Part shown: piece by piece, positions 10,145 through 19,739 of the stretch
Layout: each line of letters begins with the position of its first letter
Numbering within the stretch: position 1 is the stretch's first letter
DNA from: Luzula sylvatica
Taxonomy: Eukaryota > Streptophyta > Magnoliopsida > Poales > Juncaceae
NCBI GenBank assembly: GCA_946800325.1
Contig: OX326957.1
Location: 21,949,007-22,013,006, forward strand
Length of the DNA stretch: 64,000 nucleotides
Reading direction: 5' to 3'
The notes under the pieces: model-generated
The model's input: only the letters and a program-made list of their open reading frames with translations
Told to the model about the DNA's origin: nothing
The model's database searches: none
Position numbers and translations under genes: made by a program

Positions 10145-11505
10145 TTTTTGTAAATTCAATTATATATTATGTTAAATTTAATCATATATTCTGGTAAATT
10201 TAATCATATATTATGTTAAATTTAATCATATATTCTGTTAAATATAATCGTATATTTTTGCTAAATTCAATCATATATTTTGGTGAATTATATGAAATTA
10301 ATGATCGTATTCATCGGATAATTAACTATATTGTAGTAAATTCAATCGTATATTCTGTTAAATTTAATCGTATATTCTGTTAAATTTAATCATATATTCT
10401 GATAAATTTAATCATATATTATGTTAAATTTAATGATATATTATGTTAAATTTAATCGTATATTTTGCAAAATTCAATAATATATTTTGCCGAATTATAT
10501 GAAATTAATGATCATGTTCATCAGATAATTAACTATATTTTGCTAAATTCAATCATATATTTTGCTAAATTTAATTATATATTCTGTTAAATTTAATCAT
10601 ATATTATGTTAAATTTAATCATATATGCTGCTAAATTTAATCATATATTCTGTTAAATTTAATCATACATTATGTTAAATTTAATCGCATATTTTGCTAA
10701 ATTAAATAATATATTTTGCTGAATTGTATGAAATTAATGATCATGTTCATCAGATAATTAACTATATTTTGCTAAATTCAATCATATATTTTGCTATTTT
10801 TAATTATATATTATGTTAAATTTAATCATAAATTCTGTTAAATTTAATCATATATTCTGATAAATTTAATCATTTATTCTGTTAAATTTAATTATATATT
10901 TTGTTAATTTTAATCTCATATTTTGTTAAATTCAATAATATATTTTGCTGAATTATATGAAATTAATGATCATGTTCATCAGATAATTAACTATATTTTG
11001 CTAAATTCAATCATATATTTTGCTAAATTTAATTATATATTATGTTAAATTTAATCATATATTCTGTTAAATTTAATTATATATTCTGATAAATATAATC
11101 ATATATTCTGTTAAATTTAATCATATATTCTGTTAAATTTAACCGCATATTTTGCTAAATTGAATAATATATTTTGCTGAATTATATGAAATTAATGATC
11201 ATGTTCATCAGATAATTAACTATATTTTAGTAAATTCAATCGTATATTCTGTTAAATTTAATCATATGTTCTTTTAAATTTAATCATATATTCTGATAAA
11301 TTTAATCATATATTATGTTAATTTAATCATATATTCTATTAAATTTAATCGTATATTTTGCTAAATTCAATAATATTTTTTGTTGAATTATTTGAAATTA
11401 ATGATCGTGTTCATTAGATAATTAACTATATTTTAGTAAATTCAATAATATATTTTGCTAAATTTAATCGTATATTTTGCTAAATTCAATAATATATTTT
11501 GACTA
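10145..11505 (-). repeat. Right AT-rich minisatellite array with a higher-order period of about 230 bp
   Basis: The array is built from the complement of the left-array unit (TTAATCATATATTCTGTTAAA). A marker block, GAAATTAATGATCATGTTCATC followed by AGATAATTAACTATATTTT, recurs at about 10301, 10509, 10737, 10967, 11195 and 11401. The spacings of 208, 228, 230, 228 and 206 bp show a higher-order repeat of roughly ten short units plus one marker. Confidence 0.9.
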
Positions 11506-11637
11506 GAAGTACTGATTGCATTCAAATTTGCAATGTCCCCTCTATCTCACGTATTCTTCGTAAATAAGTATCGATTGCATTTTCTTATCATAAAACATAG
11601 TGTTGTTTGCATACATGTCCCTAAAAAAACAAAAAAA

Positions 11638-12909
11638 TCACAATTTTTCCCGATTATTCAACTCCTCGAGATACCTCTCCAAAAGCGAAAAATTCAAATC
11701 AAGCCCCTGAACTTTTTGTAATAACACTTTCAACGCCGTATCTCCTTGAATTCTCCCCACTTGCAGAGTTTTCGTCTCAGGTACCGATTCTGGTACCGCT
11801 TTAATTATTTTATTATTATTCTCGTTTTCTTGTTCAATTTCTAACTCGTTAACGCTATTATCTTCGTTTAATTTTACTTTCATCTCTTCATTTTCGATTA
11901 GTTCCTGGGGAGGAAGAAGAGGAGGTATGTTTTCAATTTGGTCCTCAGAATTTTGATTTTCCATTTTTTTGTTTTTCTCGTCAGAAATTAAATCTTCGAG
12001 CATTCTCTCGACTGCATCGACGCCATAAACCTCGATAGAACTTAAAGTACAATAAAATTCATTTCCATAATGGCTCAAAAAATTGAATTTCAAATATCTG
12101 GCCCATTTGGGCTCAATCAAACCGAATCTCTGTGCGTGTTTCGAATTATTTGCAGAAAACCCCCCGATTTTATCCCAATTTTCCGTGGGGTACACCAAGC
12201 TGCTAAAAACCTCAAAATCCTTCAAATTCGAAGAATAATGCTCGAAATTCGCAATTTCAATCGTGTTGACCAAAGTCTCCTCCGATAATTCTAAAATTAC
12301 GAATTTTCCCTCGACCGAACAAGGGTTTCTTAAATATTTGTCTTTATCTTTGTCTAAGATATTCGAGGCCCCTTTTGCTTCTTTGTTGAAAGAAAGAATT
12401 TTGGCGCCTTTATTGAGAGAAGCGTAGTTGTATTCCTTGCCACCTGGCTCGAGACGGGGTACCACCGTACCTGTTCCCGTACCAGTCTGGCTATTTACGG
12501 TTTTGCCCTTGGAGATTATGGCCTTGTTTTTGAACTCGTCTAGTGGGAGAGGGGAAACTCGGGAAATTCGGTCAGTTCTTTGGCGGTTTGTTTCTCTCTC
12601 TTCTTTTTCAGATTGTACTGTTGGTTCGGTACCAATCTCTTCATTGGTAGGTAATGGGTTTTTAGGGGTATTTTTGACAGTTTCATCTTCGCTGGTAGGG
12701 GTATTTCCATCATTTCCTTGAATAGGGGCTGTTTCGTAATTATCCCCCTCAACAGTAGGGGTAATTTCGTAATTGTCTCCCTCAGGAGTAGGGGTATTTT
12801 CGTAATGATCTTCCTTTAGAGGAGGGGTATTTTCGTAATTGGTTGGATCATCTGGATTTGAATGGTTTTCATGCAATGCGGGTTCGGTTGTCACTTCATG
12901 TTGTTCATC
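11638..12909 (-). pseudogene. Mid-SUN-domain protein gene, C-terminally truncated
   Basis: One long exon (about 423 codons, opening after a possible splice acceptor CTTTATAG at 12910) encodes three parts. First is an acidic N-terminal region with a repeated [15 protein letters not shown] motif. Then comes a SUN domain (about residues 154-294 from 12894) with [65 protein letters not shown] and [19 protein letters not shown]. Last is the start of the post-SUN coiled coil ([20 protein letters not shown]). This is the plant mid-SUN class (SUN3/4/5 of Arabidopsis), which acts at the nuclear envelope and ER. The frame ends at NNREKL with TGA exactly where the family continues into coiled coil and C-terminal membrane helices. 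No ATG is present in the exon start. It is probably a truncated or captured copy beside the fold-back unit. Confidence 0.75.
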
Positions 12910-13056
12910 TATAAAGTAAGGAATATATAAATGAGTAAATATAATTTTTTTATTAATAATGGTAAATTCGATTGAAAAAAATATAAATTAGATCCGAATT
13001 GAAAAATACACAAATTGAAGCAAAATCAGGGGAAAATACTTTATGTCGGATACATC

Positions 13057-13420
13057 ATGAGGGTTAGAGATCGCCATGATTGATCCGCAGCAGGAGCTTG
13101 AGAAGAGGATGAATCGCCCGATGTCAAAGAGGATGAATCGCCTGAGTGACAAAGAGGATTGATCGCCAGGATTGATCGCCAGGGTTAGATATTATCGTGA
13201 GGGTTAGAGATCGCCAGGATTGATCGCCAGGGTTAGATATTATCGTGAGGGTTAGAGATCGCCAGGATTGATCGCCAGGGTTACATATAATCGTGAAATT
13301 GCCGGAGAGGGAATCGTGAATCGCCGGAGAGATCGTCCGATCTGAGAACTAGGGTTACGCTTCTTGATCTGGTCGCTTTGGTCTGATCGTGAATCGCCAG
13401 GATTGATCGCCAGGGCGAGA
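13057..13420. repeat. Tandem GATCGCCAGGATTGATCGCC repeats
   Basis: Units of GATCGCCAGG(ATT/GTT) and GGGTTAGATATTATCGTGA recur in direct orientation, with an internal duplicate of about 55 bp (13160-13214 and 13215-13270). Open frames over this area are repeat artefacts. The repeat lies on the 5' side of the SUN-domain exon. Confidence 0.75.
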
Positions 13421-13572
13421 TGGATGGTGGTCTGACGGGAGAGGATGGTGGGGAACTTATTTGGTCTTGGATATTTAGGAAAAGCCCCCTCCGTGTTTAC
13501 CTCTATTTTATTTTGGTCCATTTAATTTACAAAATAGCCCCTCCGTGTGTTGTTGTATTAACTTTTAGTCCT

Positions 13573-13616
13573 TGGATTCGTTTTGTGGATTCTTTTTGTG
13601 GATTCTATTTAGCATT

Positions 13617-13701
<85 letters not shown>
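13573..13701. repeat. Half of the 8.1-kb hairpin family joined to a (TA)n microsatellite
   Basis: Positions 13573-13618 read GGATTCGTTTTGTGGATTC followed by a second GTGGATTC and TTTAGCA. They match the left arm of the 8095-8194 hairpin, whose loop is TATATA. From 13619 the sequence is about 83 bases of pure TA. The expected right arm is absent. Confidence 0.75.
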
Positions 13702-13703
<2 letters not shown>

Positions 13704-13867
13704 TATAATAGTATATGTTTTCTTATTTGAAAGAATATGTATATGCATTCGTATTTGACAATATTCGGACCGTGTCTGTATCCGTTTAATATATGAACTC
13801 CATCCGGATATGAGTTGTTCCGTATCCAAATATTCGTATCCGAAATATATGAATACATATCTTATTT

Positions 13868-14851
13868 TGAAGGAAATACAGTTTCGGATCAACCGTAAAA
13901 GTGTATACAAGGATAAACGAATGTAAGCGTACATTCGTGGTCATATCTTTCAGTAGAAAAATCCAATTTGAATGGTTCAAATTGGGTTAGATAGATAATA
14001 AGATTATCTACAACCTTCATGTAGAAATATATTTCATATGAACGAAGTATAAGTGTCGTTTCTGTGAAATACCGAAAGGGATGCAACAGTACGACATACA
14101 GTTAGTAAAACAGTCATAACTTTTGCATACGAACTCCAATTGGGCCAGGCCAAATTGGGTTGGGTAGATAATAATATTATCTACAACTTTCGTGTAGGTT
14201 GATTATCTGTCAGAGGAATTTACCAATTTCGTATGAACAGAATACTGAACAGGTTCATGCATTTTTCTGTGTGAAAGAGTGTATATTGGATATACATGTC
14301 TTTTGGCCAATCATAATCCTATATGATATAAATAGGATGTTTCTCTCTCCATCAAAAGACCAATTCATTCAGTCCAATCTCTTGGATTTTTCAGAATATT
14401 CCAGAATTATAGAGAGAGAGAGAAAGGGTGTGAAGAGAGAGAATCGAGAAAAGGAGTTTTCTCGGTATAGAGAGAATCAACCAATCAAGCAAGTTCGCCG
14501 GTGCATCGTCTAGGCAGTTGCATCCACGACCGACGATCTCGACTCAAGGTGGATACAAGTAGAGAAGCGACACTTGTGGCTCTTCGGTTGTGATCAACCC
14601 GACTGATAAAGAGGACGGTCAACGAACGGTGAAAGACGCGTGGTGTGGGACGCGCGGATTGTCACCAACGTGACAGGAGAAAGAAGACTAGTAATCAACC
14701 ATTCGTGTGCAATCAATTTTGCACTGGTATGAATCTAATCTTCTTATTTGCATCGTACCCTTCGAAGTCATGGCGTGATCTTGGATTAAGGGAACCGGAC
14801 CGGGTCTACATATCCGCTGCGTGGGCCCGGGGAAGGAAAGAATTCCCAACA
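13868..14851 (+). mobile_element. Solo LTR of Copia family X, with 5-bp TSD TATTT
   Basis: The 984-bp LTR begins TGAAGGAAATACAG and ends AATTCCCAACA. It is flanked by TATTT at 13863-13867 and 14852-14856. It is the same family as the LTRs at 57799-58840 and 60777-63258 and the fragments at 37336 and 49690. TATAAATAGG at 14327-14336 is the likely core promoter. No internal region is attached, so the element was lost by LTR-LTR recombination. Confidence 0.92.
14327..14336 (+). promoter_or_regulatory. TATA box of the solo LTR
   Basis: TATAAATAGG sits in the middle of the LTR and is conserved in the other copies (for example complement at about 37932 and 58376). This is the expected boundary region between U3 and R. 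Confidence 0.6.
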
Positions 14852-14907
14852 TATTTGACCACTATCCGAACCGGATCCGAACAGGATCCGAACTGTTTAC
14901 ACTCCTA

Positions 14908-15261
14908 GGCAAGATCGAAGCAAGATATAGTTTATAGATCTTGCGAAGAATGTGTCTTTTCCGAATTATACGAGGAGTGAATGCTAGTGGTGAGCGCTAG
15001 CACAAAAATTGAGAAGCAACGAGAAGAGGAATATAGAAAGTTAAGAGTACATAGAGATGAAAGTTTTGTGAGAATAATGGAACTGGAACGAGCAAGAATG
15101 GGAAAAGACGCAAATGACCGAAAAACTCTCCGAGACGCCAATACACTCGAGGTTCTCTCTCATGATAGTTGCTACAGGGCATAAAATACAAAGAGACACA
15201 TGTAGTACCTCGGAATGAAATTGCGAGAAGAGAATCGGCCTCGTCCTGATTAATTAAAAAA
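14908..15261. other. Unassigned stretch with a short charged open frame
   Basis: An open frame at 14981-15184 encodes a Glu/Arg/Lys-rich helix (EKQREEEYRKLRVHRDESF). It could be the coiled-coil tail of a transposon-related or host protein, but no family is recognised and there is no supporting gene structure. Confidence 0.25.
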
Positions 15262-15391
15262 GAGTAATTCTACACAACATGCTCTCGTCGTATGATTGGC
15301 AGCAGGAAGTTTAACTTATTTCAATCCAAATCCTACACCTCATTATCCTGCTGTCAATCCTGCATCGAGAGCATGCTGTGTATAATTACTC
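15262..15391. mobile_element. 130-bp Mutator-type MITE with 9-bp TSD
   Basis: The left end is GAGTAATTCTACACAACATG and the right end is its near complement ending TATAATTACTC; the arms pair over about 45 bp. The element is flanked by identical 9-mers ATTAAAAAA at 15253-15261 and 15392-15400. A 9-bp duplication is characteristic of the Mutator superfamily. Confidence 0.85.
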
Positions 15392-15550
15392 ATTAAAAAA
15401 TTAGCAGTTATTTAGTCCAACTGATTCAATCATAATATCACTAGACTTAAATATTTGAGGACTAAGATGTGATAATGTTTGGGAAGTTATGGGTCGGTAG
15501 ACTTATTGGGTTGTAATTAGTGATATTAGAGCAACATCTTGGAAATACTA

Positions 15551-16470
15551 CTAGCTTTATCCCCGCACAATTGCGCGGGACAACATATCTATTTTTTACA
15601 TGTTTTTTATATAATTATTTAAATAGAATTAACGCGTGGGCGAATTAACGTGCGTGCGTTTGAACTAAATTAATCTAATCATTGACATATTTGCAAATAT
15701 CATGATGTCAATAGATGCATAAGGTTCATAAAATTAGTCTATCACGGATATTATTTTTTGATATAATTTGTATAAATAGCATTTGTTCATGTGCTTTTAA
15801 GATCGATTAATATAATCATGACATATTCGCAAATATATTTGATGTCAATAGATGCATTACGATTACGGTTCATTAAAAAATCGCAACGTGTCATATGGAT
15901 ACAACGGGCAAATGACAAATTTCTATGAGAACTCACATAAATTGGAGGTTACAAAATTTCATATATACCCGTGCAAAATGAGCAAATACAAAAAAAAATT
16001 GAAAAGCAAAAAAGGACCAAAATGTAAAAAGGAAAAAATTGGGTAAAAAAAAATTACAAAAAAAAAAAATTGAACTTACAAAATTGCATACATAACCTTG
16101 CCGAATGAGCAAATTAAAAAAAAAAATTGGAAAATAGGAAAAAATTATGAAAATGTAAAAAAGGACCATAACATTAAAAAATGTAAAAAAAAAGAACAAA
16201 ATGTAAAATAGGAAAATATGATCAAAATATAAAAAAAAATACCAAAATGTAAATAAATAAAAAATTAGAAAATAGAAAAAAGGGATCAAAATGTAAAAAA
16301 TGACCAAAATGTAAAAAAATGATCGAAATGTAAAAAAGAATGAAAATGTAAAATAGGAAAAAATGTGAAAATTGTGAAAAATGACCAAAATATAAATAAA
16401 AAAAATAGGAGTAAAAGCAAAAACTATCCCTTGCCATGTGTCATCACAAGGTGGAGGGATAGAAGCATTA
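15551..16470 (-). mobile_element. Helitron-like element, 3' end at 15551
   Basis: Read on the minus strand the terminus is a hairpin CCCGCGCAATTGTGCGGGG, six bases, then CTAG followed by T. This is the classical Helitron 3' end (stem-loop, CTRR, insertion before T). Inward the element has A-rich GACCAAAATGTAAAAAA repeats (15960-16410). The 5' TC terminus is uncertain; a candidate lies near 16465 in CTATCCCTCCACCTTGTG. No Rep/helicase gene is present, so it is non-autonomous. Confidence 0.55.
15960..16410 (-). repeat. A-rich GACCAAAATGTAAAAAA repeats
   Basis: Variants of ACCAAAATGTAAAAA recur about twelve times with irregular spacing. The long open frame on the opposite strand (Phe/Tyr-rich) is a product of this composition and not a gene. 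Confidence 0.7.
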
Positions 16471-16697
16471 TGGTAACTGTAATAATGGTGTGTTGATGGA
16501 ATTGGTTTGAAAGGAATAATGCCCCACTGCCCCTTGATCATTGCGAGCTCAAGATTGAATATTGGAACAAGGTTTTGGTTATGCTGGCTTGATAAGATTG
16601 ATGATAAGGTTGATGAAAATCTGAATGAATTTATTAAGAGGCCCATTGGATTTTGCAGATTTATTTGGTAGCTATAATATTTTCCCCAACATTTGAA

Positions 16698-17477
16698 TTA
16701 ACCTCCCTCTTCCTCCTTATATCCAATGATTAGATCTTTTTTTAAAGTATTATATGAGGATAATAATTTATCTCCTCCACCATATATCTCCTCCTCTTCA
16801 TTTTTTTTCTTAATCCTCCACTCCTTTCTAATTTTCTTTCTCCAAACCTTTTTAACCCTAATTATCTTCTTTTTCACAATGGTCCTCAAAATTTCATTTT
16901 CTGCATTCTCTTTATTTATCACCATTAATCCATTTTTCTCATCATCTTTACTAATTGTAATCTCATGAACAATTCCATCCACCTTCACTGAGATCTTCCT
17001 TGACCAATCAATGATTTCATCACAAGCAATTGTGAGTGACAAAATTGGGACTATAGGAGCAATTGAAAATTGACCCATTTGAGTGATTACCCCATATGGA
17101 GCAAGGATAGTTGATCGGTATTGATATGAACATATAGGTAGTGGAATTTTTGTCAATAGAATATTCTCATGAATGTGATAATGTTTGAGATTGTTTTTTT
17201 GTGTAGATATATGGCATGAAAGTGTAGAAGAATTGGCAATGGGAGTAGGAATCAAAATTGGAGCAGAATTAGAAGCATGAGTAGTATTTGGAATATAAAC
17301 AATATTTGAATTTGGTCTGGGTATTTTATTTGCAGAATTTATGAGAATTTTGTATGAATTTTGGGTTCCATTTCTCTGCTTAATTGAATCAGGACTTTTG
17401 TAATTTTTACTTATATGCCCAAATTTAGCACATTTGAAACACTTAATCGGCTCTCTGCACTGATATTTGTAGCACAT
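16698..17477 (-). pseudogene. Zinc-knuckle protein remnant
   Basis: The 259-codon frame starts MCYKYQCREPIKCFKCAKFG and continues HISKNYK. That is a CX2CX4HX4C zinc knuckle in which the last Cys is replaced by Tyr. The rest is Asn/Ser/Ile-rich and ends in a very basic stretch (KKKIIRVKKVWRKKIRKEW). Such knuckles occur in retroelement gag and LINE ORF1 proteins. No further domain is recognised and the missing Cys suggests decay. The identity is unresolved. Confidence 0.4.
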
Positions 17478-18013
17478 TTCAAATTCACGTTTATATTTTC
17501 CTTTATTTTAGATGTGACGGCTTGAATTTAGCAAAGAGTTATTAAGGAGGGTTGGGTTGTTACGTGAGTTAATTATTCTTCGACATTTGAAATGTTGATA
17601 TTTATTTTACCTCTCGATTTTTCAAAACTCGAAGGAGTAGTTACCTCTAGTTTATGACCATATTTAAGAAATCGTCATTTGGCATTATTCATTATTCAAC
17701 GAGATTGAAGAGTAGGAACAACTAGGAGAACTAGATCACCCGATATATGAACTCGTGTAAAATTCCTCAGAGCTAAGACGCACTTTTTTTTTTATGAAAA
17801 ACCCTAATATTATTGAAGAGAATGTACATTAGCAAAAGTACTAAAATGAGCCAACAACTACAAACCGAGATACCTTAAATAAACAGGGTAAATTTGAAAA
17901 TAAACCTAACTAGTGGAGCCTACTCAGCCTTTCAATTTTGGGCCTTTAATTTTGGGCTAATTCGGATTTAGTGAAATAAACGACCTCTCTTAATTTATAG
18001 ATTTAAGCCCCTA
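17478..18013. other. Spacer between zinc-knuckle ORF and AAA-1
   Basis: No open frame resembles a known protein. Text such as GGGCCTTTAATTTTGGGCTAA (17940) recurs in altered form downstream of the LTR-like zone (31860) and before AAA-3 (42910). This suggests a repeat shared by the flanks of these loci. Confidence 0.35.
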
Positions 18014-19550
18014 CTAATTATCAATTTTTACTTTTTCATCCTCCTCTATTTTAAGCATTTTATTTGATGCATCTTTTTCTTTAGCTTTCTCTGATTCTTC
18101 CTTGGACAGTTTCAAATCTTTGATCAAATTTTCGAGACACGCCTTCGCTTCGTTTCTCGTATACTTTCTCGGCATCAAGCCCTCGGCCACATCAGCAGAG
18201 GTCATATTTACCTCCGACAGTAATTCTCGGATCTTCTCGAATAAGTCGTGTTCCTCGACTCCAATATAATTTTTTGCCAAAGCCTTGAATGAAAAATAGT
18301 GAAAATTTTATCATCATGTTATTTTATAGATAAATCAAATATAATATTTTACTTCGAAAGCTTCGAATGTGCAATAAGACATCTCTATATGCATGTCCAT
18401 CCTGCCTCTTCTAATCAATGCAGGATCGAGTTTGCTCGACATAGTTGGTCGTCAAAATTATTATCCTCTCAGAACCGCATGACGACCATAGTCCATCGAT
18501 AAAATTCAAAAGCCCCGAAAGAGTTACCTACACCATTTTACATTATCTTCGATTAGACACAATTAGTTGCATCGACTTAGTAAACCAACAAGACCACATT
18601 ACCTTACTAGCCTCATCTTTCTCATCCACCATAGGTGGTTTTTTCTGATCTTTCTCGTCATTGTTTTTATTCTTTTTCTCGCACTTGCCAGTCAGATCGA
18701 GGGAACAATCAACATCCTCGATGACAATAATAGACTTGCCAGATGTTTCTATAAAGATTTTCCGTAACTCTCGGTTGTTTTCGACAGATGTCAATTCGAG
18801 ATCATAAACGTCGTATTCTAAAAAGTTCGCTTTCGCTGCTATCATCGTTGACTTGCCGGTTCCGGGAGGGCCGTACAAGAGGTATCCACGCTTCCAAGCC
18901 TTCCCGATTTGTTTATAATACTCCTTTCCTGTTACATATCATAATTTAATGAAATTTTAGTTTTATATTAATATTAAATAGTAATTAATAATGCATTTTC
19001 TTTTCCTAGGGATGTTACCTTCTTGAAAGGTTACAAGGTCGTCTATGATCTCTTTTTTCTTGATTGGGTCCATGGCAAGAGTGTCGAAGTTGGCAGGGTG
19101 CTTGAAGGCCACGTGGCTCCACATAGAGTGATTACGGCCCCCCGAATTGGTGAAGAGGCGCCTTTGCCGGTTAGACACGGTGAAAGCTCGACCTTGTTTG
19201 AGGATATGGTTTAAGTAGGCACCTTCGATCAATTTTCGATTGCGCTTTTGGAACGTTATGCGGTAGGATCTAGTTTTGATAAATTTATGAAACAGACTCG
19301 AAGTAGGCAAACAAGCCGAGCTCAAGTAGGCTTCGGAAGCCGAATACAACTCGTCACGCGTCATGTACCCGCCGCTATACTCGTGAACAGTTATTTGGGC
19401 GTATAAATGGATGAAGGAAAGTATTTTGTGGAAAATGTTTGATACATGTTGCTCGAGTTGGAATGGCATGTGATCATTCACTATTGCCCATAGGAAGAGA
19501 AAGCTTGCTGTGAATGAGCCTAGACTTGACCAATTAATTTCTCCTACCAT
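18014..19550 (-). pseudogene. AAA-1: BCS1-like AAA-ATPase, broken paralogue
   Basis: The surviving exons are 19019-19550, 18603-18928, 18353-18527 and 18014-18283. The ATG at 19550 aligns with those of AAA-2 and AAA-3 (MVGEINWSSLG). After AYLSSACL the exon runs without a splice into PTSSLFHKFIKTR and then SYRITFQKRNRK. The added residues correspond to the end of intron 1 in AAA-3, so a deletion removed about 60 codons of exon 1 plus most of the intron and fused the remainder in frame. Walker A (YGPPGTGKST) and Walker B (SIIVIEDVDCS) are intact. In exon 4 an extra base at 18434 turns VEKLDPALIRRGRMD into VEQTRSCID and a TAG stop, removing the second homology region and C terminus. Most similar to AAA-3. 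Confidence 0.9.
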
Positions 19551-19601
19551 TTTATTTCCCTCTCCGTTTGAGATATATTTGAGTTTTCAAGTGAATACTT
19601 A

Positions 19602-19609
19602 CTTATATA
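19602..19609 (-). promoter_or_regulatory. Conserved TATA box upstream of AAA-1
   Basis: TATATAAG on the minus strand lies about 52-59 bp before the ATG. The surrounding text (CTCCTATATAAGTAAGTATTC) is shared with AAA-3, showing that the promoter was duplicated with the gene. Confidence 0.6.
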
Positions 19610-19739
19610 GGAGAAGATATCTTGCTCATGACGATTCAAGACCCCTAGCACGCCAATGTACATAAAAACAATATTAGTATAAATACAAACATAATTTTTT
19701 TTGTAGGACACCCTGATTTTATGAATATAAAACATCTTT

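Larger units (their letters stand above)
5625..11505. mobile_element. Composite fold-back unit with inverted minisatellite arrays and captured host sequence
   Basis: The left array (5625-6575) and right array (10145-11505) are built from the same 20-23 bp AT-rich unit but in opposite orientation: ATGATTAAATTTAACAGA-like on the left, its complement TCTGTTAAATTTAATCAT on the right. Both also carry a second marker block, GATGAACACGATCATTAATT and its complement. The 3.6-kb interior has a perfect-stem hairpin (8095-8194) and a phosphatidylserine synthase fragment with introns (8966-9776). This is the structure of a fold-back (TIR-array) element that has picked up host DNA. No transposase and no clear target duplication were found, so the superfamily is open. 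Confidence 0.6.
13750..14907. mobile_element. hAT-like MITE remnant split by a solo LTR
   Basis: GTATCCG/ATCCGGAT-rich text flanks the solo LTR on both sides. On the right it ends CCGAACTGTTTACACTCCTAG, the reverse of a TAGGAGTGTAAAC-type hAT terminus. A related left end (AGGGGTGTAAACGAGG) is at 48852. The left terminus of this copy is not visible, probably lost at the microsatellite. Confidence 0.45.

Noticed and set aside
13420..13934. Open frames rich in Tyr-Ile repeats on both strands
   Set aside because: They are translations of the (TA)n microsatellite at 13619-13701 and the adjoining LTR.
15933..16646. 237-codon minus-strand frame, Phe/Tyr-rich, resembling a membrane protein
   Set aside because: It is the complement of the A-rich GACCAAAATGTAAAAAA repeats; codon content follows the repeat and no family resembles it.
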